A stretch of 64,000 bases of DNA. Origin: Sycobia sp. Sy_11 (taxonomy: Eukaryota > Arthropoda > Insecta > Hymenoptera > Epichrysomallidae). The stretch spans positions 1,021,001-1,085,000 of the forward strand of contig JACCIC010000004.1 of assembly GCA_018907035.1 (NCBI GenBank). Direction: 5' to 3'. The notes under the pieces were generated by a model. The model was not told the origin of the DNA, searched no databases, and saw only the letters and a list, made by a program, of their open reading frames with translations. The translations under genes and the position numbers were made by a program. Below are positions 13,548-25,570 of this stretch, one piece after another; position 1 is the first letter of the stretch; the number at the start of each line of letters is the position of its first letter.

Positions 13548-13921
13548 TAATACAAGGCGGAGGCCGGTGCGCGAGCGGAGAAAAGTAAGAGCAGAGAAGA
13601 GAGGAGAGGAAACGACGATCGTCCTATATTCGGGCGACCCCGCACGATTCTGTTTATATATATGCGTGTATATGTGCGTTTGTGTATGAGCATCTACTGA
13701 TGTATGTCGCGTGGAACGCGAGGACGCGAAGAAACAAGCTGGGCAAGATTAATTGCGTACGTGAACGAATTATATAATGCTGGTGGCGAACACCCGCGCG
13801 CGCTCGCTGTAAAAATAGTGACGTAAGGTGAGCTGCTTTACTATAAGCCTGTTTCAGCCTTGTATATTTTCTTATTTTTAGACTCCGCCTAATTTATATA
13901 TGAGTACGTACATATAAACAG

Positions 13922-13927
<6 letters not shown>

Positions 13928-13970
<43 letters not shown>

Positions 13971-13998
13971 TATCATATCATATCATATCACATCATAT
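13928..13998. repeat. (TA)n followed by (ATATC)n
   Basis: About 40 bp of TA passes into six or so copies of the pentamer ATATC, one with a C substitution. The pentamer probably grew from the end of the dinucleotide tract. Confidence 0.9.
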
Positions 13999-14608
13999 AA
14001 TTATTAGTTATTGTTTTTTCGCTTGTCAGAATTTACGAAGTCCTTGAAACTGCTAAGGCTCCGTCAGTACAATTTGTGAGAAGACATTTATTACAGAAAT
14101 AAACGTGAAATAAAGTTATTTGTCGGATTTATGCAATGTGATAAGCGAAGAAAACTTTTCAGGACAGTCGAATAAATATCTTTTGAAATAACATTATTTA
14201 TGAAAAATATTTGAGTTCATTCAATTTCTTATAATAAGCGTGTCGTCATTCACCTGAAAGATGTTTAATACATTTAAGGGAAAAACAGCATCGTTACTTT
14301 TAACAATAAGTGTAATTGAGGCACAAGTTAGTATTAAGATTTTGTTTTTATTCAAAAATTTTTTGCAAATTGTTGAAACTGTCAATTTTGTGATTTTAAT
14401 TACTTGACAGCTTTCAGGAAGAGTTTCTTTTACGCTGGCTGATACTATTCTTAATTTGAGTTTTCCGAAGTACTATAAAAACACAATATTTAAAGTATAT
14501 AGTTACGCTCAAGCTATACATAAAGTAAGTCGCTTTAAGCAACAATAAATACACTCTCGTGCAAAGCAACTATAATAGTTTCAAGTCAGTACACTGCTGA
14601 TTTTCAAA

Positions 14609-14610
<2 letters not shown>

Positions 14611-14658
<48 letters not shown>
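14611..14658. repeat. (TA)n microsatellite
   Basis: About 47 bp. Confidence 0.95.
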
Positions 14659-14660
<2 letters not shown>

Positions 14661-14943
14661 TCAAACATTATTTGCAAAATTGTTTTTTATTTCTATGAAC
14701 TTACCTCTGCGCAATTTAAAATGTCAGAAATGCAATCCTTCAGAACATACATATTGCGACGATTCTTCATAGATTCATATTACACATTTGCACAGAAATA
14801 GCCTTGGAGAAAAATGAACGACCAATCTCAAACAAAGAGAAGTAAAACTTAGACGACATCGACGCTGAAAATGAGGATACTTTACTCTTCCGAGGTATTT
14901 GCAGTTGATCGTCAGCAGTAACAGTTCGAAAAGTATATAAGAG

Positions 14944-15014
14944 AGCAAGGGGGAGAGCGAGAGAGAGACAGCGAGAAAGAAGGAGACAAATATAGTAAAA
15001 GAAGGAGAGGCAGG

Positions 15015-15057
<43 letters not shown>

Positions 15058-15107
15058 GGAGAGAGGGAAAGAGAGCGAGAGAGAAAGAGAGAGAGACAGA
15101 GCGCAAA
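14944..15107 (+). repeat. Purine-rich GA/GGA block
   Basis: About 160 bp, nearly all A and G on the plus strand, with a pure (GA)n core near 15017-15049. Long homopurine tracts of this kind can form triplex DNA. Confidence 0.85.
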
Positions 15108-15999
15108 GAAGTGTAATCCATTAGTTTTCTGAAATATTAGTCTTGCACAAATGCTGGTGTGCAACAGCTTATAATGGCAAGGGCAACCAGGACTAAAAGA
15201 GCAATTGGACGATATAAAGGAATTCAAAAAATAAAGATTTATTATAGCAATAATAAATTAACAAGCTTTCAACCTTACTAATTCCTTTTGGTATCTTTGA
15301 ACTCAGCGATATTAAGTTTTAATTTTAGTCGTTTTTCTCCCGAAATTAAAAAATGCATACAAGTTATAGAAGCAAAGAAGAAAAAAATATTATTTCGTAC
15401 ATGGAAACGAGAATTTGTAAGAAATAAAAGTGCAATTTCATTTAATAATAAAATTTTATTGTCTAATAACTTTAGCTATGCATAATAATTTTGAGAATGA
15501 CATTCCTACAAGTATTTCAGAGCCGGATTAAAACGAATTTCGATGACAACTTATGAAGCAAAAAGATAAAATCTAAACTTTTATCGTATCATTGATATTA
15601 CTACATTACTTCTAATATTGGTGTAGTCTTTGCAGTTACAACAAAATAATATTCATGTATTTTATTTTATTAAAAAATAAATAAACTTGATTATTTACAA
15701 CGAACTACGAGTATTTAATAAACTGTCGTATATTTAATTAATTTCCAATCTAAATATTTAGATTCAACCTTGAAATTAAACAGCTTCTTAACATATTTCT
15801 TACCTTATCTCGTGCTGAGAAATATAACGCAATATCAAATGCTTAAACTTTATGTTATGCTTTCTTTTCATTGAATTAATACTACATAAAGACATTGATT
15901 CGGTATATTTCAGTAATATATATTAATTTAAATGGACAAAGTCCTAAGATTACGTTCAATAACCAAAAGAATACTATTTTGATAATAATAATGATGATG

Positions 16000-16900
16000 A
16001 CGACGATCACAATTATTATTATTATTATTATTATTGAATGCGCCAGAATTTGGGCCTTTACAGCAGGCCACTAAACCCATGGGCAACCCTTTGATGTTCT
16101 CCTGCTCAAGAGAACCGGTTCTATATATCAACAAGCCTTTCAGGAGAATTTTCCAGACGTGCTGTCGGGTTCCAATATTCTCCGGATCCAGAAACGATCC
16201 ACCCAAATGTATTCGCCTTCTCTCCTGAATAGCACTGCAGTGACAATGTAAATGTCGTCTTTCCTACAGGAAAATCCGTACAGAAGTTCTGTAGTCCTTT
16301 TAAGCCTATGCGGATGTGTCTGTAAATTACAGCGATAAGTAATGATTCCGACATGTGATTTTGCATTGCATTTGATTTATCCTGTGTTTTTCATTTCCGG
16401 TTTCTCTCTTCGATAATAGATCTCACAATCTCGCCCTTGGTGAGGGACTAACAGAGGCCTGCTGTTAGCTTCAGGATTTATAAAATCACTATTAGTTATA
16501 TCCATTTGGCCATGTTATCTGCCATCGTGTTTTCCTTAATGCCGCGATGGCCTATCCTCCATAGAGGCAGGAATTTGGCATGATGCTTTGATAAAAGCCT
16601 CGCAACCCTCATAAATCAGTTTCGTAGATTTTGTGATGAAATTATCTGGTTGTTGAATCCTACTTTATGTGCCAAAATAAATGTATAAGTGGCTGTTTAA
16701 GAACGCGATATCCACGACTACTTCCCCACTCGTCATTTTTTCCACACCATAGACCAACCTGTCCAAATTTCCATGGAATTTCGAACGTCCTTGAGTTTTA
16801 TACGTAATAATACAATATATAATATTTTATACGCTGTTGTTACTATACCGATGCGGCGGAAAAACGAACCCGTTTTGTCCTCATCGTGAGAGCCTTGTTG
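16000..16900 (-). mobile_element. Decayed I-like LINE: RNase H domain and (AAT)n tail
   Basis: The minus strand keeps a recognisable piece of a LINE-encoded RNase H domain. At 16502-16580 it reads PLWRIGHRG followed by IKENTMADNMAKW. This fits the C-terminal RNase H signature of non-LTR retrotransposons, W-x-PGH-x-GI-x-GN-x-x-AD-x-x-A, with the GH and the catalytic Asp of the ADxxAK box kept. The segment just upstream in the element (16582-16620) reads LIYEGCEAFIKAS one frame away, so at least one frameshift has occurred, and in-frame stops follow. Downstream in the element, at 16010-16037, lies an AAT/ATT run matching the TAA-type 3' tail known for I-clade LINEs. Clade assignment rests on RNase H plus tail and is an inference. 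The reverse transcriptase and 5' end were not recognised, so the copy is 5'-truncated or eroded. The 5' limit is approximate. Confidence 0.7.
16010..16037. repeat. (ATT)n trinucleotide run, probable LINE tail
   Basis: About nine ATT units on the plus strand, adjoined by imperfect TGATGA/CGACGA triplets, at the expected 3' end of the minus-strand LINE remnant. Confidence 0.7.
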
Positions 16901-17980
16901 GTTCAGAATCAGGAGATATTAGAGGTATTAGTATTTCTGCCTTTGTATAATAAGCTCCGTAACAACACCAAGGTTCTTCAACTTTTAGGGAAATATATAA
17001 CGCTAACAGTAATATGTAATTACGTATTCAAAAACATTTACTCCATATTTGTTCGAAAGTACCAGCAAATGGCTCAGCGTATCTTAGTAGTGTTAAGTAA
17101 AATTGGATGAAACTTAAAGTCTAGCTTTTATATCAGCTCAGAATGCTGTTAAAAGGTGAAAGCTAACTCAAAAAATATTTAAAGAAAAAACAGGTTTCAT
17201 CGGGAAGTTTTGAGGGTGATTTTTCTACTTTAATTTCTACTTTAATTACTTAACACCTTTTTTGCCGGAAAAAAATATATTGTTTTTGTATAGTAAAATT
17301 TAGTCGGCAGTAATCGATGTATTATTAATCAAAGATTATAACAAAAATCTGACTTACGTAATTGGAACCTTGTCTACACATATTAGTTTTACTCTTGCTT
17401 ATTTGTTACGCACACTAAAAACTTTTTTTCTCTATATCGGTTTTCTTTGTATCCATTTGTATATTAGTCCGTTATTCTATTATTTGCTTATCCTACGATT
17501 TTTTTTTTTGAAGAAATATTTTTAGTATGCTTTTTCCCTTAAATTAACGTTACTCATCTTCCTTTGTTCTAAGAACGTTGTTATCCGATAAAAAAGACAA
17601 TACGCCTAATTAAATTTTTCGAGATCTTTTATAATATATATGTTGAGTTTCATCTAATTCGATAAGTTTCACTTGCTCAGGTGCTATTTCTTAGCTTGAG
17701 CCTGAGTTGGCATTTGAATTTCGTATAAATGTCGGACTAAAGCAAAAAATGTTTTTTGCGCATTATGTAGGTTATATATACGTATAATTTTTGTATATTG
17801 TTAACAAAAAGATTTTTTTAATAAAATTCAATACCTGAAAAAATTTCATTGTTATAGAGTAATAATGAAAATTAAACAATTTTTTTACAAGGATTGAGTA
17901 AATGTTTGAGTAGTTTGAAAAGGAATTTGTAATATCTGCAGTATAAATAAAGGGTGTATAAAGTTATGGGCTTGGATAGA
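16900..17980. other. AT-rich non-coding stretch
   Basis: No gene recognised. The 16886-17110 (+) frame may lie in eroded antisense LINE sequence; no motif supports translation. Confidence 0.55.
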
Positions 17981-18259
17981 AGCGAAAGTATCAGTGCATG
18001 AGAAAGTACGAGCTCGTACGAGAAGAGATCGGAGAAAGAAATGAGAGGAACCAGAAAGGAACAGCTACCGGAAAAGTGTAAAAGAGCAGTGAGAGAGAAG
18101 AGAGAATCCCGCGGCGTAGATCAGCGCAGCGTTATTATCCAGCTGGCTGGACAGGTGCCATCCTTTGGAAAAATAACCGTTTGGAAAAGTGCGCGCGGCC
18201 TCTTCTGCAGTCGCGATCCTTATCTTAGTTTCCTTCCCTCTTACGCCCTCCTCTTCCCT

Positions 18260-18279
18260 ATCTCTCTCTCTCTCTCTCT
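18260..18279 (-). repeat. (CT)n microsatellite
   Basis: A short CT run of about 20 bp within the islet. Confidence 0.85.
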
Positions 18280-18521
18280 TTCCCGAGCTGGCGCGGTGCG
18301 ATGCTCGACGCGAGACCTCCGTCCAGCCGTGCTCGCGCGCGTACACTTATACCGCGCACGTGTGCACGAGCGGTGGGCGCTGGGGAAGCTCGCTCGCGAA
18401 TCCCAGAAGGAGTAAAAGAAGGTCTAGGGTAGCATAGCTGCACGCACATTCCCAGTTCATAGCCTTGACTCCTTGCGTCAGCAGCACCGGCAGCAGCCGC
18501 GGTAGCGCATAGGAGAGAGTG

Positions 18522-18540
18522 TATATATATATATATATAT
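18522..18540. repeat. Short (TA)n microsatellite
   Basis: About 19 bp. It is the only TA tract between 14.66 and 26.15 kb. Confidence 0.85.
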
Positions 18541-19559
18541 GGAGAGCTGCTCTAGCCGCTAGCGCTCCCCTCGCAGTATCTCCCTCCTTCCGCGCCGCAC
18601 GAGCGCGCTACCGCCTAATGGCAATTATACGCGAGAGGCGAGCCGTCCCGGCTATATTCGAGATCAGATGATAATCGCATCTGTCGCTACGGCTGATTTT
18701 TCCCCGTTTTCCCCTCTCGGACTTTTCCCGCGGCAGGCCCGCTTGAGATAAGGGAAAGGGAGGGAGCCCAGTCGCGCCTTTCCGCGGCGCGAGAGGGAGA
18801 GAAGGAACGGAATGGCGGGCATGCGAGCCGCGCAGAGACCGGGATAAAGGTAAAGCCATACCGCACTATCTAATATAGGATCGTCCGGATAATGAATTTA
18901 CGATTCGCGCGTCGCGCCGGGCGCGCATCTTTGAAAGTCGCGCAGGCCGGTCCGTCGCAACGCGGGAAAACAAGGCATTTGATCAAAGAGGGAGGGAGGG
19001 CAGGGCGACTCGCCGCCGCAGGCCGGAATTGACGGCGGTGGAGGCGTTCGTTACGCGGGTCGTTATCCGCGGCCCCTGCGCCCCAAACCCCCTTAAGGCG
19101 CTCCCGCGCGGGCTCGTCGTTAGGCGGAGCCGCGAGCGCGGCCATGAAGCGGGAGCGAAATTAGCTTAGGCGCGCGCCCGCGCGCGCTTCTAAAATTCAT
19201 GAGATGGGGCGCTCGCCCGCCGCGCGGGATAACGAACGAGGATTTGCGTGCTGTGGGGGCGGGGGAAGGGGGGCCGTCGTCGATCAGCGCCGGCCTGATT
19301 ATGCGGACGAGTGGCCCGGACCGCCAGCTGACAAAGGGAGACGTATGCATTTACTGCTTCGAGAAGTGGGAGGGAGGGGGCTTATTTTTCTTTCGTTCAG
19401 CGAGCGAGCTCGTCTCGCGAGTATAGATCGACTTAAAATTGACGGTGCGACCGCGCGTCAGCCGGCGTCAGCCGGCGTAAGCGGAAAGGACGATGAAAAC
19501 GTTCACCGGGAAATGTTTATCCTAGCTTGCGAAAAGATAGTCTTATGTACGATCCTGTA

Positions 19560-22500
19560 ATGCGATGTAACATTTACATGCGCATTCAGTTATGATTTTT
19601 GAGTATAGTCCTACTGAAGATCATTAGTATTATTATTATTATGGCAAAAGTATTTGTTTAAAATTATAAACACTGTAATAATCAGCACTGAATATTTTGT
19701 AACGACGAACTTGTTTCACTTTTCATTATAATGAGCCTTCGATACATTTTAAAACCATTTACTGCAGTTGATATTTATTTCTACTGGGAGTAAAACGAGG
19801 TCTGATTATGAGTTTGAAAGACAAGCGTGGCGGAAGCAATGCCAAGAACTACGACTTTCACATGAATCGGTTACATTTTTTAAACTTTGGATAACTTAAG
19901 TGGTTAAATTACTCGAAAGACTATTCACATAGAGAACTCAAAAAACTAAGAAATGTTATTATGCAGGAAATTGCGGCAAATTTCTCATATTATCGTCCGT
20001 ATCGCAACTGTTTATTATAATCCGCTGGCCGCAGCACTTTTACGATGCGATCTGCACCGCATATCTTTGTTGCGCCTCTGCTCTTTCAGTTTTCCAATGC
20101 TCTACGCCGCAATAAATTTATTAGGGTTTCTGTACCTGAGTTGTTTTAATATTTTGAGAGTGTAATACGTGGTTGGAAACAGTTTTTATTTATGAAAATC
20201 TTGCTGGTATTTGGTCGCTCGTTCTCACAGATTGACGTTCCTTCTTTTCGTTGCGCGCTGTCAGTCTCATAGCAATTGATTCTGGTAAAATAATAAGTTT
20301 AACAAGTATATTTGTGATTACAAGAGATCAAATCCTCGGCAGCGTATATTTATAGAAGGTGGAAGAGTTTCTCAACTTCAGTTTATTATAAAATCTGTCA
20401 TAAATGCTATATTTTTCAAGACATCGGTACAATAAGCTTTGCAGCCATCTGTTTACAAAACGTTCATTTCTTAACGAGAAGGCGTGAAAATTTATTCATA
20501 ATTTTCCACTTGATTTACTTTTACAGTCATTAACTGCACAAAAAAAGTTGTAAGAACTTTTATACGTTTTGCAAACTTTATAAACTCCAGAAAAATTAGT
20601 TTATAATCAAAAATAAATAAATAATATGAACAATTCTATGCTATAAAGGTAATGTTTGGTGTTAGATTAAGGTTATATGATAAGTTTTTGTTTTATGTTA
20701 TATTATTTGTTATATTATAGGTAATGGTTATATAACCTGATCTATAAGTATAAGGCCAACTTAATTCAGATGAAAGTTTAAAGCTTAACGATAGTTTTTA
20801 TTATGTATTTGTGCTTATAATTTTGGTTACAATCCCTAGACCACTTTATTTCTTTGATAAAATTTACTAATTACTAACTTTGACAAAATTTATTATTATT
20901 TAGTTTTATAATTTTATAATTTTATAATTTTATGCCTATGTTGAACTTTTAATATGTAATAATTCTATTATTTTCTTTGTGATGGTTATAATATACATTA
21001 ATAGCTACATATGAATTTTGTGGAAATTAATATAATTCATCCCTAAAGGGTGAAAAGGGATGAGCATGTTTTTACGCTTCTATCAATAATGATTCTGATG
21101 GTTCTAAAACTCCCTACACATTATTTTTTAGATTTGACCAAAATCCTATACCTTTGACAACATATAAAAAAAAGAACATTTCAAGAAAAGGAATTCCAAT
21201 AAATCATTTTCTATAAATGTGTAGTTCATTGGTTACTACCAATTAAAATTCGGCTGATTTCACACCTGCTAGAATGCACAGTCAATTAGCTGTTTGTGCA
21301 GGAGTTAATTGGGAAGAGAAGGGCGTCACACTGTTCACTTTGGCGGCAATCAAAGTTATCTCGCTGAATCTCAATCAAATACGTTGTCCAAATATCGTGA
21401 CCTTGTAGAAACGCGTGCTTTTCTTTTACCTAGAGATGATTAAACTTGTATTTATGTTTATCAATTCTACAACAACTATCTTAAAGCTCAACAATAGTGA
21501 CAATGAAAAAATTTGTTTCAATATAAATTACATATTTATTAAATAAATTCATAAATAAATGTAATTTACACTTAGGAACGTTATCTGTAAATGAATTGAA
21601 ATTATTTTTTATATAAAAAGTTTACTGCATCAATTTCTCTATGTTGATTGGATTTGGAATTTGATTGACGAAATTGAATTTTCGATTTCGCATTAACTCA
21701 ATTTTTTTTTCACCATCAATAATATATTTTCTTATGCTAATATGTAATTTTTTAATACTTCCGATTCGTAGAATCAAAAATTAGATTTATATTTTCTTTA
21801 ATTTAATATATTCATTGTTAATTTTAACACTGTTAAAAAATTTGTTAGAACTTTCATAAAATTTACATAAAAACTTAATGTAATTCGAAATATGTAATAT
21901 GAAGTTATCGAGCAACAACTATTCTAAAAAAATAAATAAGTAACATTTTTCAAATCAAATAATTGTGAATGAAATAAATATGAGACATCTTTAAGGAAAG
22001 TCGACAAATATTTTTTCAATAAATATACTTTTCACTTAATAAAAATAAACTCCAAGGTCAGTTTTCAGCTTTATTTAATCCACTTATTTTCTGATTCTAG
22101 ATATTCTTAGAATATAACTTAGAAAATGCTTCAATTTTAAAAACACCTAGTCATCATCTACAAATTAAGTAGGTATTGTATGAACGTGCATGAAATAATG
22201 GAATCTAAGATGTACTTTTCTGTAATAAATTACAATAAATGTATCTATCAAAAGAATCTTTAAGGTATTTCTAGAATGATTTAAAATTATAAAATTATAT
22301 TTTTAGGAAAATCTTATCGCCTCTAGTAAAGCTTATTTAATTAAAGGAAATAATAATAAACTAAATTATAATTTTACAAATAGAAATTTACAGAAAATTA
22401 TCTTTCAGAATCAAAAAATCTACTCTGGATGTGGTGGAAAATTCTCAAAGTAGAAAAATTAGTGTAAAAAATTGTGTTCAAGAGATAAAAATTAAAAATT

Positions 22501-22880
22501 GATCTAAAATACAGAATACAGTATTTATAGCTGAAAATGAAGAATGCAAGATCTACTTGAACAATAGACAAAACATTTATTTTTATAATATTAAATGTAT
22601 TTTGTATTTAGTTAATTTGTCTTTATATGTGGATTACAAAAAATTTATTTTAAATTAATTAGCAATTTTTTTAAACTTTTATTAATTTTGAATTGTGTAA
22701 TAAAAATAGAAAAATAGATATTTATATTTCTTTTACATTTCAAATAAGTTTTATCTTTTTCTTGCAAACCAACGAGTTAATAATATTACTTACTTTACAT
22801 TTAATTCTGATTAAAATTTCGATAGAATTAAAAATGCTTTCAGAAGCATTTCTATAAAATGGTAATTGTATAGTAGAATA
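19560..22880. other. AT-rich non-coding stretch
   Basis: No gene seen. Minor features are a fourfold TTTTATAA-type repeat near 20904-20935 and a moderately GC patch near 21250-21420 without an open frame of note. Confidence 0.6.
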
Positions 22881-22914
22881 TACTTTATAAAATTATATCT
22901 CCAACATATGCGCA

Positions 22915-23141
22915 ATGGCTAGGATGTTCGAAGAACTTTTTGACAGTTGCTCCTCTTCGAATTTTGAGGTAAGTAACTGAGGTTGAAAGCTGACGGAAGA
23001 GTACTCCTCTTCCCTTAGAGCGTACGGACCAATCACCACTGCGCCATATATAATACTTTTATGACTGTTCTATACAAACATATTTATGAATATAACCTTC
23101 AAAGTCTTTCAAATTATAAATATTATCATGTGGCGCGATAG
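22915..23141 (+). other. Candidate two-exon micro-ORF with 50-bp intron
   Basis: An ATG at 22915 opens an 18-codon frame (MARMFEELFDSCSSSNFE) that ends exactly at a consensus donor, GAG|GTAAGTAA, at 22968/22969. A CTGAC branch-like word (22990-22994) and a pyrimidine-rich tract lead to TTAG at 23018. Joining 22968 to 23019 keeps phase 0 and the frame stays open for 40 more codons to TAG at 23139-23141, whereas intron retention meets TGA after three codons. This gives a 58-residue product of unknown function. Against it: the second exon is AT-rich with a Tyr/Asn/Lys-biased product, the intron is near the lower size limit, and no homologue is recognised. The first exon could instead join a distant exon. 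Confidence 0.2.
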
Positions 23142-23198
23142 CGCCACGAAGGCGAGTTTGAGAACTGCCGACATGGCGCGGTCGCTACACTATTTACT
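23129..23198. other. GC-rich patch with palindrome and diverged 20-bp repeat
   Basis: In AT-rich sequence, GTGGCGC-GATA-GCGCCAC forms a 7-bp perfect stem (about 23131-23148). A related word, ACATGGCGCGGTCGCTACAC, lies about 50 bp downstream (23179-23198) and matches at about 14 of 20 positions. A protein-binding site pair is possible. Confidence 0.4.
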
Positions 23199-23910
23199 TA
23201 TATAAATTGAGATTTCGAATTTTCAATCAATGAAAAAAATGATTTATCACTTCTTTATCGATAATTTACCAAAGCATATCTACTATTTATGACCTAAGAA
23301 ATCATTTACCGCCGGTATTTTTGGATAAAAAGCAGTTTTTAAAATAAAACTGCGTCTGTGACTATAGAAAATAGGCAAAAACACTTTTTTTATATATATA
23401 GTAATAGTAAATACACGGCAAAAGTTTCAGCACTAAGGTGTCAAAACTGTAGTAAAAGTCAGCATTAAGCATGTGTATAGTATAGTAAGATAATATATAG
23501 ATAGTAAAATGCTTTAGTTTAATAATATGAGGTTATGCACGAGCGTTCGATGTATTTCTTCCATCAAACAATTATATTCATCGTCTCACTTTTGGTATGT
23601 TTTACATATTATAAAAAATTTATATTATATTATTTAATAAAAATTTTTTATAAAAATTAACACAAAAATTATTCTATAATTAAATTAGAAATTAGTTTAC
23701 TGATATAGTCAAATGTCCTACTAACTGTGATAAAGGAAAGCATAATAAAATTAAATACATCTTCTTATGTATTTTAGAAAAAATTTATATAATATTACGC
23801 TTTCCGAAAGTTCCAAATATTAATACAAAAATTATTCTACTTTTAACAAAAGCAAAATAGTAAGGCGAGTTTGGTGTACTCTTATCATAGTAATTTTAAA
23901 TACATTTACA

Positions 23911-24267
23911 CAAATATATCTAAAACTTTAAAAAAAAAAAATAAATAAATTATTTCAATGGAAATGCAGCTTAATAAAGTAATGAGATCAGCTACAAATA
24001 ACCGAGTTTATTTTCACATCATTTTGTTCACGTGTGGACTCATAAAAAAAATGTTTTTAGGTAAACATTCTACTGCTATTTTTTGTGATTGCTATATTAC
24101 TACTTTTTATGAGTCTATGCGTGGACAAAATGATGCGAACATACAATATATCTAAACTCTGAAACAAATAAATAAAGCAATAGTTTAATGAAAATACAGC
24201 TTAAAAAAGTAACGAGATCATTTAGAAATCCGAATACATTTTCACATCATTTTGTACATTCGGGACA
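23911..24267 (+). repeat. Diverged tandem duplication, period about 230 bp
   Basis: A full unit (23911-24143) is followed by a partial unit (24144-24267). Landmarks recur at the same offset: the ATG at 23958 and 24188, the related words GAAATGCAGCTTAATAAAGT and AAAATACAGCTTAAAAAAGT just after them, and TTTTCACATCATTTTGT. Each copy starts a short frame (65 and 68 codons) with similar first residues (MEMQLNKVMRS versus MKIQLKKVTRS) that then diverge. Whether the unit was ever coding is unclear. Confidence 0.65.
24017..24135. repeat. Inverted repeat, arms about 32 bp
   Basis: Bases 24017-24048 are the reverse complement of 24104-24135 with about four mismatches, separated by 55 bp. The repeat sits within the first unit of the tandem duplication and could be a small MITE or a foldback. 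Confidence 0.65.
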
Positions 24268-24479
24268 AATGGCATACCTTATGGATTTTTCTAAAAGTGT
24301 TAAGAAAAGTATAATAAACAGACGAATAATAGATATTAAACTTAATATGCACTTGGTATCAAATTATCATAATCAGAGGGCAAACAAAATATAAGTATTT
24401 AAATATTACATGAGAAGGTTTAAAAATCATTACTAAAAATTGTTTAAAATTGACAAATCTGTTTAAAGAGTCCCGTGTG

Positions 24480-25016
24480 ACGTTTTCACATAAAGTTTTT
24501 CGGGGTCTCGCGTATCAAAGCTGTCGCGCCGTGTTGACCCCTCCCCCCATCCCATGGACAATTTTTGGTCTGAATCACCGCGGACCAACGATCGATTTGT
24601 TGCCTTATTAAGGAAACCCGCTTTTAATCTTGGCTTTTATATAGCTACAGCAAGACAGAGCAGAAACAGAAATTCACTCTCAGCACGATGTTGATGTTCT
24701 CTTTCTCTCTCCCTGTTCCTATTTTCAGCGCTCTCGTGCTACCGCGCGAAATAATCGCGCACAAATGGGACCAGCAACTGTATATACTTAGATCGTTAAG
24801 TGCATTTAAACGAGCGTGCGAGAAAACTACGCCCACGCGTTCGCCGGATTTTTGTTTCTTCATACTGTACCTTTCTTTACCTTCTTCACCTACTCGTCTT
24901 TTCTAACTGTAAATGAAGCAATCTATGAGGATTATCTTGGACGCAACTTGCGCGGTTACTCTTTGATTATCCGTCCGTTTACTTATTTTTCCTTCTCGAC
25001 TCTCCTACCTCTCGCT

Positions 25017-25065
<49 letters not shown>

Positions 25066-25170
25066 CAATCGCTTCCTTTCGTACGCTACTTATCCGACTC
25101 CTTGGCTTTTCATCGAGGCATGATTCATACGGTTTCAGATCGATTTACGAATCAACGGTATAGCGGCAAG
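24480..25170. other. GC islet with (CT)n tract
   Basis: CpG-dense sequence. The 24816-25163 (+) frame translates the CT tract as Ser-Leu repeats and has no domain. A run of C near 24541 and GC-rich palindromic words are present. No gene is supported. Confidence 0.5.
25026..25062 (-). repeat. (CT)n microsatellite
   Basis: About 37 bp, equal to GA on the minus strand. A (GA)n tract of opposite orientation lies about 1 kb away at 26072-26099. Confidence 0.95.
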
Positions 25171-25570
25171 TGTTCCGCGCCTTTTTCGATTTATCTCAAA
25201 ATACCCACTTATTTCAGAAATTCCTCTACTATATTCTGTTAATTTAATTATTTTAATATTTATTATTTTGTTCTTTTGTCTTCTAACAACAATTATAATA
25301 ATTTGATGTAAGTTAATTAATGTTGTGCGTGATTTGTTCCTTATGTATTTGAAAATATGATACTTTCATGTATAGTACGTATAGTTTTCACATATATTTT
25401 ACCTAAATGGACAAGATAGAAGATACAAAATAGCTTTCTCGCTGAATAAAGTGATAACGCTTGTGTAATGAACTAGTAAAAAAAGCAGATTAAAGCACTG
25501 ACGTAGATTTTCATTTTCGAAGAAGAAGAGCCTCCACGGAAACGACAGCTGAAGTAAAACGTCATTACTA
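25170..25570. other. AT-rich spacer
   Basis: About 400 bp between two islets, with nothing recognised. Confidence 0.6.

Larger units (their letters stand above)
12590..13860. other. Large GC islet with several microsatellites
   Basis: A CpG-dense block of about 1.3 kb holding (GA)n, (TA)n and CG/TG tracts. The longest frame in the window (12528-13163 +, 211 codons) crosses here, but it contains a long Arg-Glu run from the GA tract and a Tyr-Ile patch from TA-rich DNA, and no domain, so I do not call it a gene. An enhancer or promoter is possible. Confidence 0.5.
14000..15990. other. AT-rich stretch with one purine-rich block
   Basis: Holds a (TA)n tract at 14611-14658 and a GA-rich strand-asymmetric block at 14944-15107. 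Frames through the latter encode Ser-Leu runs on the minus strand and are artefacts. No gene seen. Confidence 0.6.
17985..19560. other. Largest and most CpG-dense islet
   Basis: About 1.5 kb of GC-rich, CpG-dense DNA with more than ten overlapping frames on both strands, all rich in Arg, Ala, Ser and Pro with no domain. It carries a (CT)n tract near 18260-18279 and a short (TA)n at 18522-18540. It is the best candidate in the window for a promoter or 5' exon of an unseen gene, but no TATA, initiator, ATG-exon-donor combination or known protein could be fixed. Confidence 0.5.
23200..24470. other. AT-rich stretch containing a 230-bp tandem duplication
   Basis: Apart from the duplication and inverted repeat listed separately, nothing is recognised. 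Confidence 0.6.
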
